Source: Mycobacterium saskatchewanense (GTDB lineage Bacteria; Actinomycetota; Actinomycetes; Mycobacteriales; Mycobacteriaceae). From it: 64,000 nucleotides of DNA. The stretch spans positions 4,340,001 to 4,404,000 of the forward strand of contig NZ_AP022573.1 of assembly GCF_010729105.1 (NCBI RefSeq). The letters run 5' to 3'. Below are positions 56,806 through 64,000 of this stretch, in pieces. The position numbers were made by a program, and so were the translations under genes. The first letter of the stretch is position 1, and each line of letters opens with the position of its first letter. The notes under the pieces are model-generated. The model was given only the letters and a program-made list of their open reading frames with translations. It searched no databases and had not been told where the DNA came from.

Positions 56806-58475
56806 CCGAACGTGAACGAGAAGACCTGCAGGCCGGGGCTGACCTGCAGGTCGAGTTGGTCGCGCCCCGCCGCCGGGTCGGCGACGATCTGGTGCAGGGT
56901 GGGCGGGCCGCCGATGGCCGTCGTGGTGGTCTTCCCGCCGCGGGTCACCGCGATCGTTCCGGTGCCGCCGACGACAACGTAGACGTCCTTCGCCGTGTAG
57001 TTGAGCCGGATCGCGGCGCCGGGCCCGTCGGCGGTGGCGCCCTGGTCGTCCAGGGTCCACCGGCCGGTCAGAGCGAACCGGTCGTCGGGCACCGTCGCGG
57101 GATAGCCGAACGTGGCGGTGCCCTTCTTGTAGTCGGCGCCGCCGCCGTAGTTGACGGCCCGGTCGACGCCCAGATAGGTCTCCGGGGTGAGCCGGGTGTG
57201 CGGGGTGGTGTCCTCGGTGTGCGCCGAGCCCGGCAGGCGTGCGTTCGGGTTGGCGTCCATGAGCAACTGGCGGATCAGCTTCTCGGTGACCTCGTAGTCG
57301 CCCTCGCCGAACTTGGTGTGGCGGACCGTTCCGTTGGCGTCGATGAGGTACTCGGCCGGCCAGTACAGGTTCTGGAAGCTGTTCCAGGTCGCGTAGTCGT
57401 TGTCCAGCGCGACGGGGTAGGTGATGTGGAGCGCCGCGGCGCCGCTGGCGACGTTGGCTGGGACCCGCTCGAAGGCGTACTCGGGGGTGTGCACGCCGAC
57501 GACGACGAGTCCGTCGTCGCGGTAGCGGTTGTACCAGTCGACGACGTGCGGGATGGCGCGCTGGCAGTTGATGCACGAGTACGCCCAGAAATCGATGAGG
57601 ATGACCTTGCCGCGCAGCGACGCCAGGTCGATCGGCGCGCCGCCCGGGGTGTTGAGCCACTGGGAGATCCCGGTGACCGGGGGAGCCTGGCCGCACCGCT
57701 GCAGCTGGTCGGCGCCGTCGGTGCAGTCGGCCAGTTGGCCCTTGGGCCCGGGGTTGAGCTCCTGCCGGATGTTGTTCGCGCCGATTCGCGCTTGCATGGC
57801 GGTCGTGTAGTCGGGGACGGCGCGCTGCAGCACCGCCGGCAGGTTGAAGACGAGCGCCACGGCCAGCACGATCATCGCCGCGCCGCCGGCGACCTGGATC
57901 GCGCGCTGCCGGCGGCGGAACGCCGCGACGCGTTCGGTGACGCCCCGCCCGGCCAGCGCGAACGCCAGCAGCGGCAGGGCGGTGCCGACGGCGAACGTCG
58001 CGGTGAGGATGAGGATCGGCATTCCGATGGAGGCGGTGCCGCCGGCGACCACGATGGCGGCCAGCACGGGGCCCGCGCAGGGCACGTACAGCGCGCCCAG
58101 GGTCAGCCCGAGCCCGAATCCGCTTCGGCCGCTTTTCGTTTCATGTAGCGGGATGCGGGCGAAGGGCCGCTCGACCAGCCGCTGCAGCGGCGGGAAGATG
58201 AGGCCCAGGCCGATCACGGTGAGCGCCACGAGCGCGGCCCAGCGGATCCCGTCCTGCGGCAGGTGCAGCGCCGAGAGCAGGGTCGAGCCGGCCAGGGTCA
58301 CCACGCTGAAGCTGCAGACCAGCCCGGCGATCACCAGGTACGGGCGGGCGGCGGGGGTAGGCTCCTGTCCGCCGCCGACACCCGAGAAGAACACCACCGG
58401 CAGCACCGGCAGGATGCACGGCGAGATCCCGGTGATCAGGCCGCCGAGGAACCCGATCAAAGCGACAGTGTGCAT
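56802..58475 (-). CDS. DipZ-like protein: CcdA membrane domain plus thioredoxin domain
   Basis: A 557-residue thiol-redox protein. Residues 1-205 form a CcdA/DsbD-type membrane domain with the two cysteine sites [15 protein letters not shown] and [15 protein letters not shown]. Residues about 225-410 are an extracytoplasmic thioredoxin-like domain with [20 protein letters not shown] (CxxC = CINC). The rest ([20 protein letters not shown] to QVFSFTFG) is the beta-rich domain found at the end of M. tuberculosis DipZ (Rv2874). It is shorter at the N-terminus than that 695-residue protein. It probably carries electrons from the cytoplasm to envelope disulfides. It follows mmpL4 by ten bases and may be co-transcribed. 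Confidence 0.88.
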   Translation of the reverse strand: MHTVALIGFLGGLITGISPCILPVLPVVFFSGVGGGQEPTPAARPYLVIAGLVCSFSVVTLAGSTLLSALHLPQDGIRWAALVALTVIGLGLIFPPLQRLVERPFARIPLHETKSGRSGFGLGLTLGALYVPCAGPVLAAIVVAGGTASIGMPILILTATFAVGTALPLLAFALAGRGVTERVAAFRRRQRAIQVAGGAAMIVLAVALVFNLPAVLQRAVPDYTTAMQARIGANNIRQELNPGPKGQLADCTDGADQLQRCGQAPPVTGISQWLNTPGGAPIDLASLRGKVILIDFWAYSCINCQRAIPHVVDWYNRYRDDGLVVVGVHTPEYAFERVPANVASGAAALHITYPVALDNDYATWNSFQNLYWPAEYLIDANGTVRHTKFGEGDYEVTEKLIRQLLMDANPNARLPGSAHTEDTTPHTRLTPETYLGVDRAVNYGGGADYKKGTATFGYPATVPDDRFALTGRWTLDDQGATADGPGAAIRLNYTAKDVYVVVGGTGTIAVTRGGKTTTTAIGGPPTLHQIVADPAAGRDQLDLQVSPGLQVFSFTFG

Positions 58476-58485
58476 GACTACCGGT

Positions 58486-61356
58486 CTAGTCGCTCAGCGC
58501 GAAGGACGAGTCCCGCGGCTGCGGCTCGACCGGCCGCGCGAGGACCCGCAGCGGCCGCGACCGCACCCGCATCGGCCACCAGAACCAGCGGCCCAGCAGT
58601 GCGGCGATGGACGGCGTCATGAACGCGCGCACGATCAGCGTGTCGAACAGCAGGCCCAGCCCGATGGTGGTGCCCACCTGCCCGATCACCCGGACGTCGC
58701 TGACGACCATGGACGCCATGGTGAACGCGAACACCAGGCCCGCATTCGTGACGACCTTGCCGGTGCCACCCATCGACCGGATGATGCCCGTCTTGAGGCC
58801 CGCGTGGATCTCCTGCTTGAACCGGGACACCAGCAACAAGTTGTAGTCCGAGCCCACGGCCAGCAGCACGATCACCGACATGGCCAGCACCAGCCAGTGC
58901 AGTTGGATGCCGAGAATGTGCTGCCAGAACAGCACCGACAGCCCGAACGAGGAGCCCAGCGAGACCGCCACCGTGCCCACGATCACCGCGGCGGCCACCA
59001 GCGCCCGGGTGAGGAGCAGCATGATGATGAAGATCAGGCAGAGCGAGGAGATGCCGGCGATCATCAGGTCCCACTTGGCGCCCTCGGAGATGTCCTTGAA
59101 GACGGCCCCGGTCCCGGCCAGGTAGATCTTGGCGTCCTCCAGCGGCGTGCCCTTGAGCGATTCCTCGGCCGCGGTGTGGATCTTGTCGATGCTGGCGATC
59201 CCCTCGGCCGACGCGGGGTCACCCCGGTGCAGGATGATGAACCGTGCGGCGTGCCCGTCGGCGGACAGGAAGTTGTTCATCGCCCGCTTGAAGTCGGCGT
59301 TCTTGAACACCTCCGGCGGCAGGTAGAACGAGTCGTCGTTCTTGGCGGCGTCGAACGCGTGACCCATGGCCGTCGCGTTGTCGCTCATCTCGTCCATCTG
59401 GTCGAAGATGCCGGACATGGTGCTGTGCATCGTCAGCATCATGGTCCGCATGTTGACCATGGTCTCGATCATGGTCGGGAACTGCGCCACCATCTGCGGC
59501 ATCAGCCGGTCCAGCTCCTTGATGTCGCCGACGAGGACGTTTAGCCGCTCGTCGATCTCGTCCACGCCGTCCAGCGCGTCGAAGATCGACCGAATCGACC
59601 AGCAGACCGGGATGTCATAACAGTGCCGCTCCCAGTAGAAGTAGCTGCGGATCGGCCGGAAGAAGTCGTCGAAGTTGGAGATCTCGTCGCGCAGCTGGTT
59701 GGTGATCTGCTGCATCTCCTCGGTGTCGCCGACCATCTTGTGGGTGACCCCGACCAGCCGCGTCATCAAGTCGTACATGCGCTGCATGGTGTTGATGGTC
59801 GTGGTCATCTCGTCGGCCTGCTTGAGCATGTCGTTCATCCGGTCGCGCTGGTATTTCATGTTCTGCAGCTGACCCGCGTTTTGCATGCTGATCTGAAACG
59901 GGATCGATGTGTGGTCCATCGTCGTCCCGTCGGGCCGGGTGATCGCCTGCACCCGCGAGATCCCCGGCACCCGGAAGACTCCCTTGGCCAGCTTGTCCAG
60001 CACCAGAAAGTCGGCGGGGTTGCGCATGTCGTGATCGGCTTCGATCATCAGCAGCTCCGGCTTCATCCGGGCCTGCGAGAAGTGCCGGTCGGCGGCCATG
60101 AATCCCTCGTTGGCGGGGATGAAGCTGGGCAGGTACTCGCGGTCGTTGTAGTTGGCCTTGTAGCCGGGCAGGGTGAGCAGCCCCACGAGCGCGACCGCGC
60201 AGGTCACGGCCAGGATGGGCAGCGGCCAGCGCACCACCGCGGTTCCCACGCGGCGCCAGCCGCGCACCTTGAGTACCCGCTTCGGGTCGAACAGGCCGAA
60301 GCGGCTGCCGACGGTCAATACCGCGGGTCCCAGCGTCAGCGCGACCGCCACCGCGACCAGCATCCCCACCGCGCACGGGATGCCCAGGGTCTGGAAGTAG
60401 GGCATGCGCGCAAAGCTCAGGCAGAACGTCGCACCCGCAATGGTCAGGCCCGAACCCAGGATGACGTGGGCCGTCCCCCGATACATCGTGTAGAAGGCGG
60501 TTTCCTTGTCCTCGCCGGCCTGCCGGGCTTCCTGGTAGCGCCCGATGATAAAGATGCCGTAGTCGGTGCCGGCGGCGATCGCCAGCGACGTGAGGAGCGA
60601 CACCGCGAAGGTCGACAGCCCGATCAGGCCGCTGTGTCCCATCAGCGCGACGGCTCCGCGCGCCGCGGTCAGTTCGAAGCCGACCGTGACCAGCAGCAGG
60701 AAGACCGTGACGATCGAGCGGTAGACGAACAGCAGCATGATCAGGATGACCGCGACGGTCGTCAGGGTGATCCGGACCATGGACTTGTCGCCGCTGTGGT
60801 GCAGGTCCGCGGCGAGCGCCGACACCCCGGTCACGTAGGCCTTGACCCCCGGTGGCGCCGGCGTGCCGTCCACGATCTTGCGGACCGCCTCGACGGAATC
60901 GTTGGCGAGCGGCTCACCCTGGTTGCCGGCCAGATTGACCTGGACCGTCACGGCCTTGCCGTCGTTGCTCTGCGCGCCCGCCGCCGTCAGCGGATCGCCC
61001 CAGAAGTCCTGGATGCTGAGCACGTGCGTCTTGTCGGCGCGCAGCTTGCGGATCAGGACGTCGTAGAACTTGTGGGCGTCGTCGCCGAGGAGCTGGTCGC
61101 TCTCCAGCACGACCACCGCCGAACTGTCGGTTTCCCCCTCCTTGAACGCGTGCCCGATGCGCTTCATCGCCACGAACGACGGCGCGTCGGTCGGGCTCAG
61201 TGACACCGAGCGCTCCTGGCCGACCTCCTCCAGCGACGGGACGAGCACGCTGATCGCGACGGCGACGCCGACCCAGAACAGGATGATCGGCACCGCGAAG
61301 CTATGGATGAGACGCGCGAACAGCGGCCGCTCGGTGTGCGGAGCCGGGGCGCTCAC
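58486..61356 (-). CDS. mmpL4: MmpL4-type siderophore exporter
   Basis: A 956-residue RND transporter. The two membrane blocks hold the proton-relay pairs [20 protein letters not shown] and [15 protein letters not shown]; the long periplasmic middle part includes [11 protein letters not shown] and a helical region rich in Met ([16 protein letters not shown]). In M. tuberculosis MmpL4 with MmpS4 exports mycobactin/carboxymycobactin. The start is GTG 61356, overlapping the mmpS4 stop (GTGA). The assignment as MmpL4 rests on synteny with Rv0450c and adjacent Rv0455c; MmpL5 is the close alternative. Confidence 0.9.
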   Translation of the reverse strand: MSAPAPHTERPLFARLIHSFAVPIILFWVGVAVAISVLVPSLEEVGQERSVSLSPTDAPSFVAMKRIGHAFKEGETDSSAVVVLESDQLLGDDAHKFYDVLIRKLRADKTHVLSIQDFWGDPLTAAGAQSNDGKAVTVQVNLAGNQGEPLANDSVEAVRKIVDGTPAPPGVKAYVTGVSALAADLHHSGDKSMVRITLTTVAVILIMLLFVYRSIVTVFLLLVTVGFELTAARGAVALMGHSGLIGLSTFAVSLLTSLAIAAGTDYGIFIIGRYQEARQAGEDKETAFYTMYRGTAHVILGSGLTIAGATFCLSFARMPYFQTLGIPCAVGMLVAVAVALTLGPAVLTVGSRFGLFDPKRVLKVRGWRRVGTAVVRWPLPILAVTCAVALVGLLTLPGYKANYNDREYLPSFIPANEGFMAADRHFSQARMKPELLMIEADHDMRNPADFLVLDKLAKGVFRVPGISRVQAITRPDGTTMDHTSIPFQISMQNAGQLQNMKYQRDRMNDMLKQADEMTTTINTMQRMYDLMTRLVGVTHKMVGDTEEMQQITNQLRDEISNFDDFFRPIRSYFYWERHCYDIPVCWSIRSIFDALDGVDEIDERLNVLVGDIKELDRLMPQMVAQFPTMIETMVNMRTMMLTMHSTMSGIFDQMDEMSDNATAMGHAFDAAKNDDSFYLPPEVFKNADFKRAMNNFLSADGHAARFIILHRGDPASAEGIASIDKIHTAAEESLKGTPLEDAKIYLAGTGAVFKDISEGAKWDLMIAGISSLCLIFIIMLLLTRALVAAAVIVGTVAVSLGSSFGLSVLFWQHILGIQLHWLVLAMSVIVLLAVGSDYNLLLVSRFKQEIHAGLKTGIIRSMGGTGKVVTNAGLVFAFTMASMVVSDVRVIGQVGTTIGLGLLFDTLIVRAFMTPSIAALLGRWFWWPMRVRSRPLRVLARPVEPQPRDSSFALSD

Positions 61357-61799
61357 GCGGACTTCACCAGGCAGAAGGTGTATGCGTTGACCTCGTTGGA
61401 GATCCGCTCGGCCTTCACCACGTCGTCCACCGTGATGCGGCACCCGATGCTGTCGCTATTCCCTTGTGCCACAAGGTTTCCCATCACTGCGGCCTTGTCC
61501 GTGGTGATGCGCAGGGTCCACGGCAACGGGGCCTGGTCCACCCGCTGCGGATCGGCGTTGACGTCGAAGTAGCTGATGTCGGCGACCGTACCCGCGGGCC
61601 CGAACACCTCGTAGGTGATCCGTTTGGGGTTGAAGGGCTTGGGGTTCTGCAGGTTGCTGTCGGCGTACGACTCCCGCTTGCCGGAACCGAAGTAGCCGTG
61701 CACGCGGTCCACGATGAAACCCCCGACGGCGATCACCGCCAGGACCACCAGCGGGATCCAGAACCGCGACAGAAACCTGAAAATCTCCCGTCCCCTCAC
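61353..61799 (-). CDS. mmpS4: MmpS4-type accessory protein
   Basis: A 148-residue partner of MmpL4. One membrane helix ([20 protein letters not shown]) precedes the MmpS domain ([48 protein letters not shown]). It begins at GTG 61799 and couples into mmpL4. The 480-base region upstream carries a candidate iron box, in keeping with iron-repressed expression of this pair in M. tuberculosis. Confidence 0.9.
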   Translation of the reverse strand: MRGREIFRFLSRFWIPLVVLAVIAVGGFIVDRVHGYFGSGKRESYADSNLQNPKPFNPKRITYEVFGPAGTVADISYFDVNADPQRVDQAPLPWTLRITTDKAAVMGNLVAQGNSDSIGCRITVDDVVKAERISNEVNAYTFCLVKSA

Positions 61800-61898
61800 C
61801 GCTTGGCAGTACGCCGGCGGACGGTCCGGCCGGCCGCTCGAATGTGTCGGCTACGGAGGGCGGCGCCGCCTCGCGGCGCTCGCGACACGGACCCCAAA

Positions 61899-61917
61899 GC
61901 AGCCAAGGCTTGCCTAA
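61899..61917 (-). promoter_or_regulatory. Candidate IdeR iron box
   Basis: Read on the minus strand, TTAGGCAAGCCTTGGCTGC matches the 19-base IdeR consensus TTAGGTTAGGCTAACCTAA loosely: about 14 positions agree when W and S degeneracies are allowed. It lies 100 bases before mmpS4. The right half is poor, so this is a candidate only. Confidence 0.45.
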
Positions 61918-62036
61918 GTAAACCACGTCCGTAATGGCCGCTCGGACCGGACCGTCGACGCTTCCGTTGCGCACCCAGAAGTGTAACGCATATCACGTGC
62001 GTAACGGAGGGGTTAACGCGCGCAATTATCCCTTCA

Positions 62037-62074
62037 CAAATCACGATGTGTGCGTTGTGCAAATCACGCTGTGT
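62037..62074. repeat. 15-base direct repeat upstream of mmpS4
   Basis: CAAATCACGATGTGT at 62037-62051 recurs as CAAATCACGCTGTGT at 62060-62074, 14 of 15 bases equal, with a 23-base period. A weaker relative (ATCACGTGCGT) is at 61992. These may be sites for an activator or repressor other than IdeR. Confidence 0.4.
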
Positions 62075-62279
62075 TCATTACGCTCGGCCAGTCGCCGCCC
62101 GCGGCCACCAACTGGTTCCGCGCGGCCACACCGCATTGCTGACGGGGGCGGGCGCTTCGACCGTGCGTTCAGGTACTCGGCCGTGCAGCCAGGACGGGGA
62201 TCGGGCGATATTTCCGCTCTAAGCGCACGCTCGACGGCCTGAGTGCACACTCAAGCGTCGGGGAATTGCCGCTGGTCGC

Positions 62280-62741
62280 CTAGGACCAGTTCCAGACGGA
62301 CATGTCGCCCTTGGGGTACTGGTCGCAGACGTCGGTGGACTTGGCGACGACGCCCTTGTTGTTGAAGAAGATCTTCATGTGGTTCGGCCACGCGAACCAC
62401 AGCGGGTCTCCGCCGGAACCCAGGGGTGGGTAGAAGTTCTCCGAGTAGTTCCGGCGGTCCGCGGCGGACAGCGAGTAGAACCAATGCGCCTTGTCGATCG
62501 TCGCCTGCTGGACGTTCGGGTGGTTGTTGAAGTCGATCATGTACCGCTGGTAGTACACCGGGCTGGTGTCCCGGGTGGCGGCCAGGATCTGCTCGGCATC
62601 GCAGTCGGTGTTGATCATTCGCCGCGGGATCGGGAAGTCTTCCGTCGAGTCGGCCCGCGCGGTGCTGGGGAGGGCCGTGGCGGCGACACCGAGAGCGAGG
62701 AAAAGGGCGCCTGCACGCAGGCTAGAGCTCAGCCGAGACAT
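62280..62741 (-). CDS. Secreted protein for siderophore secretion (Rv0455c equivalent)
   Basis: A 153-residue exported protein. It starts with a Sec signal peptide ([20 protein letters not shown], cleavage near ARADS) and the mature part has two cysteines ([10 protein letters not shown] and STDVCDQYP) that may form a disulfide, plus [20 protein letters not shown]. Rv0455c of M. tuberculosis is reported to be needed for mycobactin secretion, and the location beside mmpS4-mmpL4 fits. ATG 62741 was chosen because it places the signal peptide at the N-terminus; a longer frame reaches 62771. Confidence 0.88.
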   Translation of the reverse strand: MSRLSSSLRAGALFLALGVAATALPSTARADSTEDFPIPRRMINTDCDAEQILAATRDTSPVYYQRYMIDFNNHPNVQQATIDKAHWFYSLSAADRRNYSENFYPPLGSGGDPLWFAWPNHMKIFFNNKGVVAKSTDVCDQYPKGDMSVWNWS

Positions 62742-62806
62742 AGTTGTTACCGTAGCACCTTCAGGCCCCAAAGTAGAGCCTCAGCGCCATTTCGTAGCCC
62801 AGCTCA

Positions 62807-63715
62807 CTATCCATCCTGATCAGGGACGATGACGTGGCTGGGGTCGGGCCGCAGCTCAGGCGGGGCCTGGCTGTAGTCCCCGAACGGGCCGTCGCGTTGC
62901 TCGACCGCCGCCCGCACGCCGCGGGCCTCGGCCAGCTTGATGAAGTCGAGGGCGTCCGGGGTGTTGCGCATCAGGCCGTCGAGGATCCCGCCCAGTGTCT
63001 GGGTGCTCGCCAGGCCCATGTTCTCGTAGGCCTGGTTGACGATCAGCTTCTGAGCCCGCAACTGCGACAGGGGGATTCGTGACAGCTCGGCGGCGATCTC
63101 GGCGACGCGGGCCGCCAAGCGTTCGAAGGGCACCGCCTCGTTGATCAGCTCGACCTCGGCGGCCTGGACGCCGGTCAGCGGCCGCCCGGTCAGCGAGTGC
63201 CACTTGACCTTCGCCAGGCTGAGCCGGTACAGCCACATCCCGGACAGGTACGCACCCCACATCCTGCTGTACGGCGTGCCGATCACCGCGTCCTCGCTCG
63301 CGATGACGAGATCCGCGCAGAGCGCGTAGTCACTCGCGCCGCCGACGCACCAGCCGTGCACCTGGGCGATCACCGGCTTGGACGCCCGCCAGATCGCCAT
63401 GAACTTGCTTGTCGGCCCGGTTTCGCGGGCGGTCACCATCGCAAAGTCCTTGCCGGGATCCCACCGCCCGTCGGTCATCATGGCCTCGCCCCAGTGCTGG
63501 AACCCACCGCCGAAGTCGTACCCGCCCGAGAACGCCCGCCCGGCGCCGCGCAGCACGATGACCTTGATCTCGGGGTCCCGCTCGGCCAGACCGACGGCCG
63601 CCTCGATCTCGTCGGGCATGGGCGGGACGATGGTGTTGAGGTGTTCGGGGCGGTTCAGCGTGATGGTGGCGACCGTTTCGGCCGTCGTGTAGAGCAGGGT
63701 CTCGAAGTCGGGCAT
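62807..63715 (-). CDS. echA2: Enoyl-CoA hydratase EchA2
   Basis: A 302-residue crotonase-fold enzyme (Rv0456c position). Motifs: VATITLNRPEHLNTIVPPMP, the oxyanion segment GRAFSGGYDFGGGF, QVHGWCVGGASDYALCADLV and GTPYSRMWGAYLSG in place of the usual Glu-containing stretch. The C-terminal part (RAAVEQRDGPFGDYSQAPPE) is typical of the mycobacterial EchA2/naphthoate-synthase-like group. Precise substrate unknown. Confidence 0.9.
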   Translation of the reverse strand: MPDFETLLYTTAETVATITLNRPEHLNTIVPPMPDEIEAAVGLAERDPEIKVIVLRGAGRAFSGGYDFGGGFQHWGEAMMTDGRWDPGKDFAMVTARETGPTSKFMAIWRASKPVIAQVHGWCVGGASDYALCADLVIASEDAVIGTPYSRMWGAYLSGMWLYRLSLAKVKWHSLTGRPLTGVQAAEVELINEAVPFERLAARVAEIAAELSRIPLSQLRAQKLIVNQAYENMGLASTQTLGGILDGLMRNTPDALDFIKLAEARGVRAAVEQRDGPFGDYSQAPPELRPDPSHVIVPDQDG

Positions 63716-63726
63716 AGCCCGGCAGC

Positions 63727-64000
63727 CTACGGGTCGGGCTGACGGTCGTCGGGGTTCGAGGCGTAGATGCGACCGTTGATCTTGAGGTAGGGCGTCATCA
63801 GGTAGGCCGAGCCGACGATGATGGCGGTGAAGAATGCCGCGGCGAGGATGGCGTTGGGCCAGATCTTGCCCACCCCGATGGCGAAGCAGACGATGCCGAG
63901 TGCCGACGTCGTCCAGTAGTACCGTCGGCCGGCGCGGCGGTGGGAGATGTAGCGGAAGCGCGCCTGGGTTGCCCCGGCCGCGATGCAGATCAATCCGGTC
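63727..64000 (-). CDS. Partial membrane protein gene (5' end outside window)
   Basis: The minus-strand frame is open to the window edge and ends at 63727 in NGRIYASNPDDRQPDP. Visible are a basic segment (QARFRYISHRRAGRRYYW) and two hydrophobic helices (TSALGIVCFAIGVGKIWPNA, ILAAAFFTAIIVGSAYLM). A TTG at 63993 could start translation, but the sequence before it (TG) reads on smoothly, so the gene probably begins beyond 64000. Family not recognised. Confidence 0.65.
   Translation of the reverse strand, partial: TGLICIAAGATQARFRYISHRRAGRRYYWTTSALGIVCFAIGVGKIWPNAILAAAFFTAIIVGSAYLMTPYLKINGRIYASNPDDRQPDP

Larger units (their letters stand above)
61800..62279 (-). promoter_or_regulatory. Long upstream region of mmpS4-mmpL4
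   Basis: A 480-base stretch without a convincing gene; plus-strand frames such as 61934-62242 have no family features. It contains a candidate IdeR box (61899-61917) and a direct repeat (62037-62074). The TetR gene (Rv0452) that stands near mmpS4 in M. tuberculosis is not visible here. Confidence 0.6.

Noticed and set aside
55374..58148. A 924-codon plus-strand open frame
   Set aside because: It crosses the DinB gene, the membrane protein and the antisense of the DipZ-like gene in a wrong frame and shows only low-complexity Arg/Gly sequence.

Overview
The window comes from a GC-rich mycobacterium, most likely a slow grower outside the M. tuberculosis complex. The evidence is a PPE protein with pentapeptide (MPTR-type) repeats, MmpS/MmpL pairs, mce and 13E12-type sequences, and a run of genes in the same order as M. 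tuberculosis Rv0419 to Rv0456c. Rv numbers are used by recalled synteny, not from a search.

Layout. (1) 1-10.8 kb is an accessory, damaged region: an orphan mceA-type gene, a MerR-type remnant, a TetR gene, an IS3-family element with clear ends and a broken orfB, two oppositely oriented ISL3-family transposase fragments, a MmyB-type XRE regulator divergent from an mmpS-mmpL pair, and the tail of a 13E12/HNH gene. (2) 10.9-15.5 kb: lpqM, then the coupled thiC-thiD-hydrolase operon under a TPP riboswitch. (3) 15.6-20.6 kb: a three-gene signalling operon encoding a PAS-ANTAR protein, a STAS protein and a 1287-residue hybrid kinase/receiver/SpoIIE phosphatase/anti-sigma-type ATPase. (4) 20.6-31.7 kb: conserved block Rv0424c, ctpH, Rv0426c, xthA, GNAT, def, Rv0430, virR, sodC, Rv0433, Rv0434. 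(5) 31.7-36.9 kb: an inserted module with an enoyl-CoA hydratase, a TetR regulator, and a coupled SDR / LuxC-like acyl-CoA reductase / LuxE-like operon. (6) 37-44.2 kb: AAA ATPase, pssA, psd, an MFS gene, moeA2 and an SDR. (7) 44.2-49.1 kb: accessory oxidative genes (VOC protein, Baeyer-Villiger-type monooxygenase, cupin, M24-fold protein), a second near-identical SDR and a divergent TetR with a nested palindrome between them. (8) 49.1-55.9 kb: groEL2 with two CIRCE operators and a terminator, a DUF559 pseudogene, the Rv0441c equivalent, PPE10, an N-acyl-D-amino-acid deacylase type amidohydrolase and a DinB protein. (9) 55.9-64 kb: a membrane protein, a DipZ-like thiol redox protein, mmpL4-mmpS4 with a candidate IdeR box, Rv0455c, echA2 and a partial membrane gene.

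How the genes work together. Many genes overlap by 1-4 bases (ATGA/GTGA/TGATG), so the thi genes, the signalling operon, the LuxC/LuxE module, the AAA-pssA-psd set and both MmpS/MmpL pairs are probably translationally coupled. mmpL4, mmpS4 and Rv0455c together make a siderophore secretion locus. The sigK-rskA pair that follows Rv0443 in M. tuberculosis is not at that place here. The two most unusual loci are the hybrid signalling operon at 15.6-20.6 kb and the fatty-acyl reduction module at 32.4-36.9 kb.
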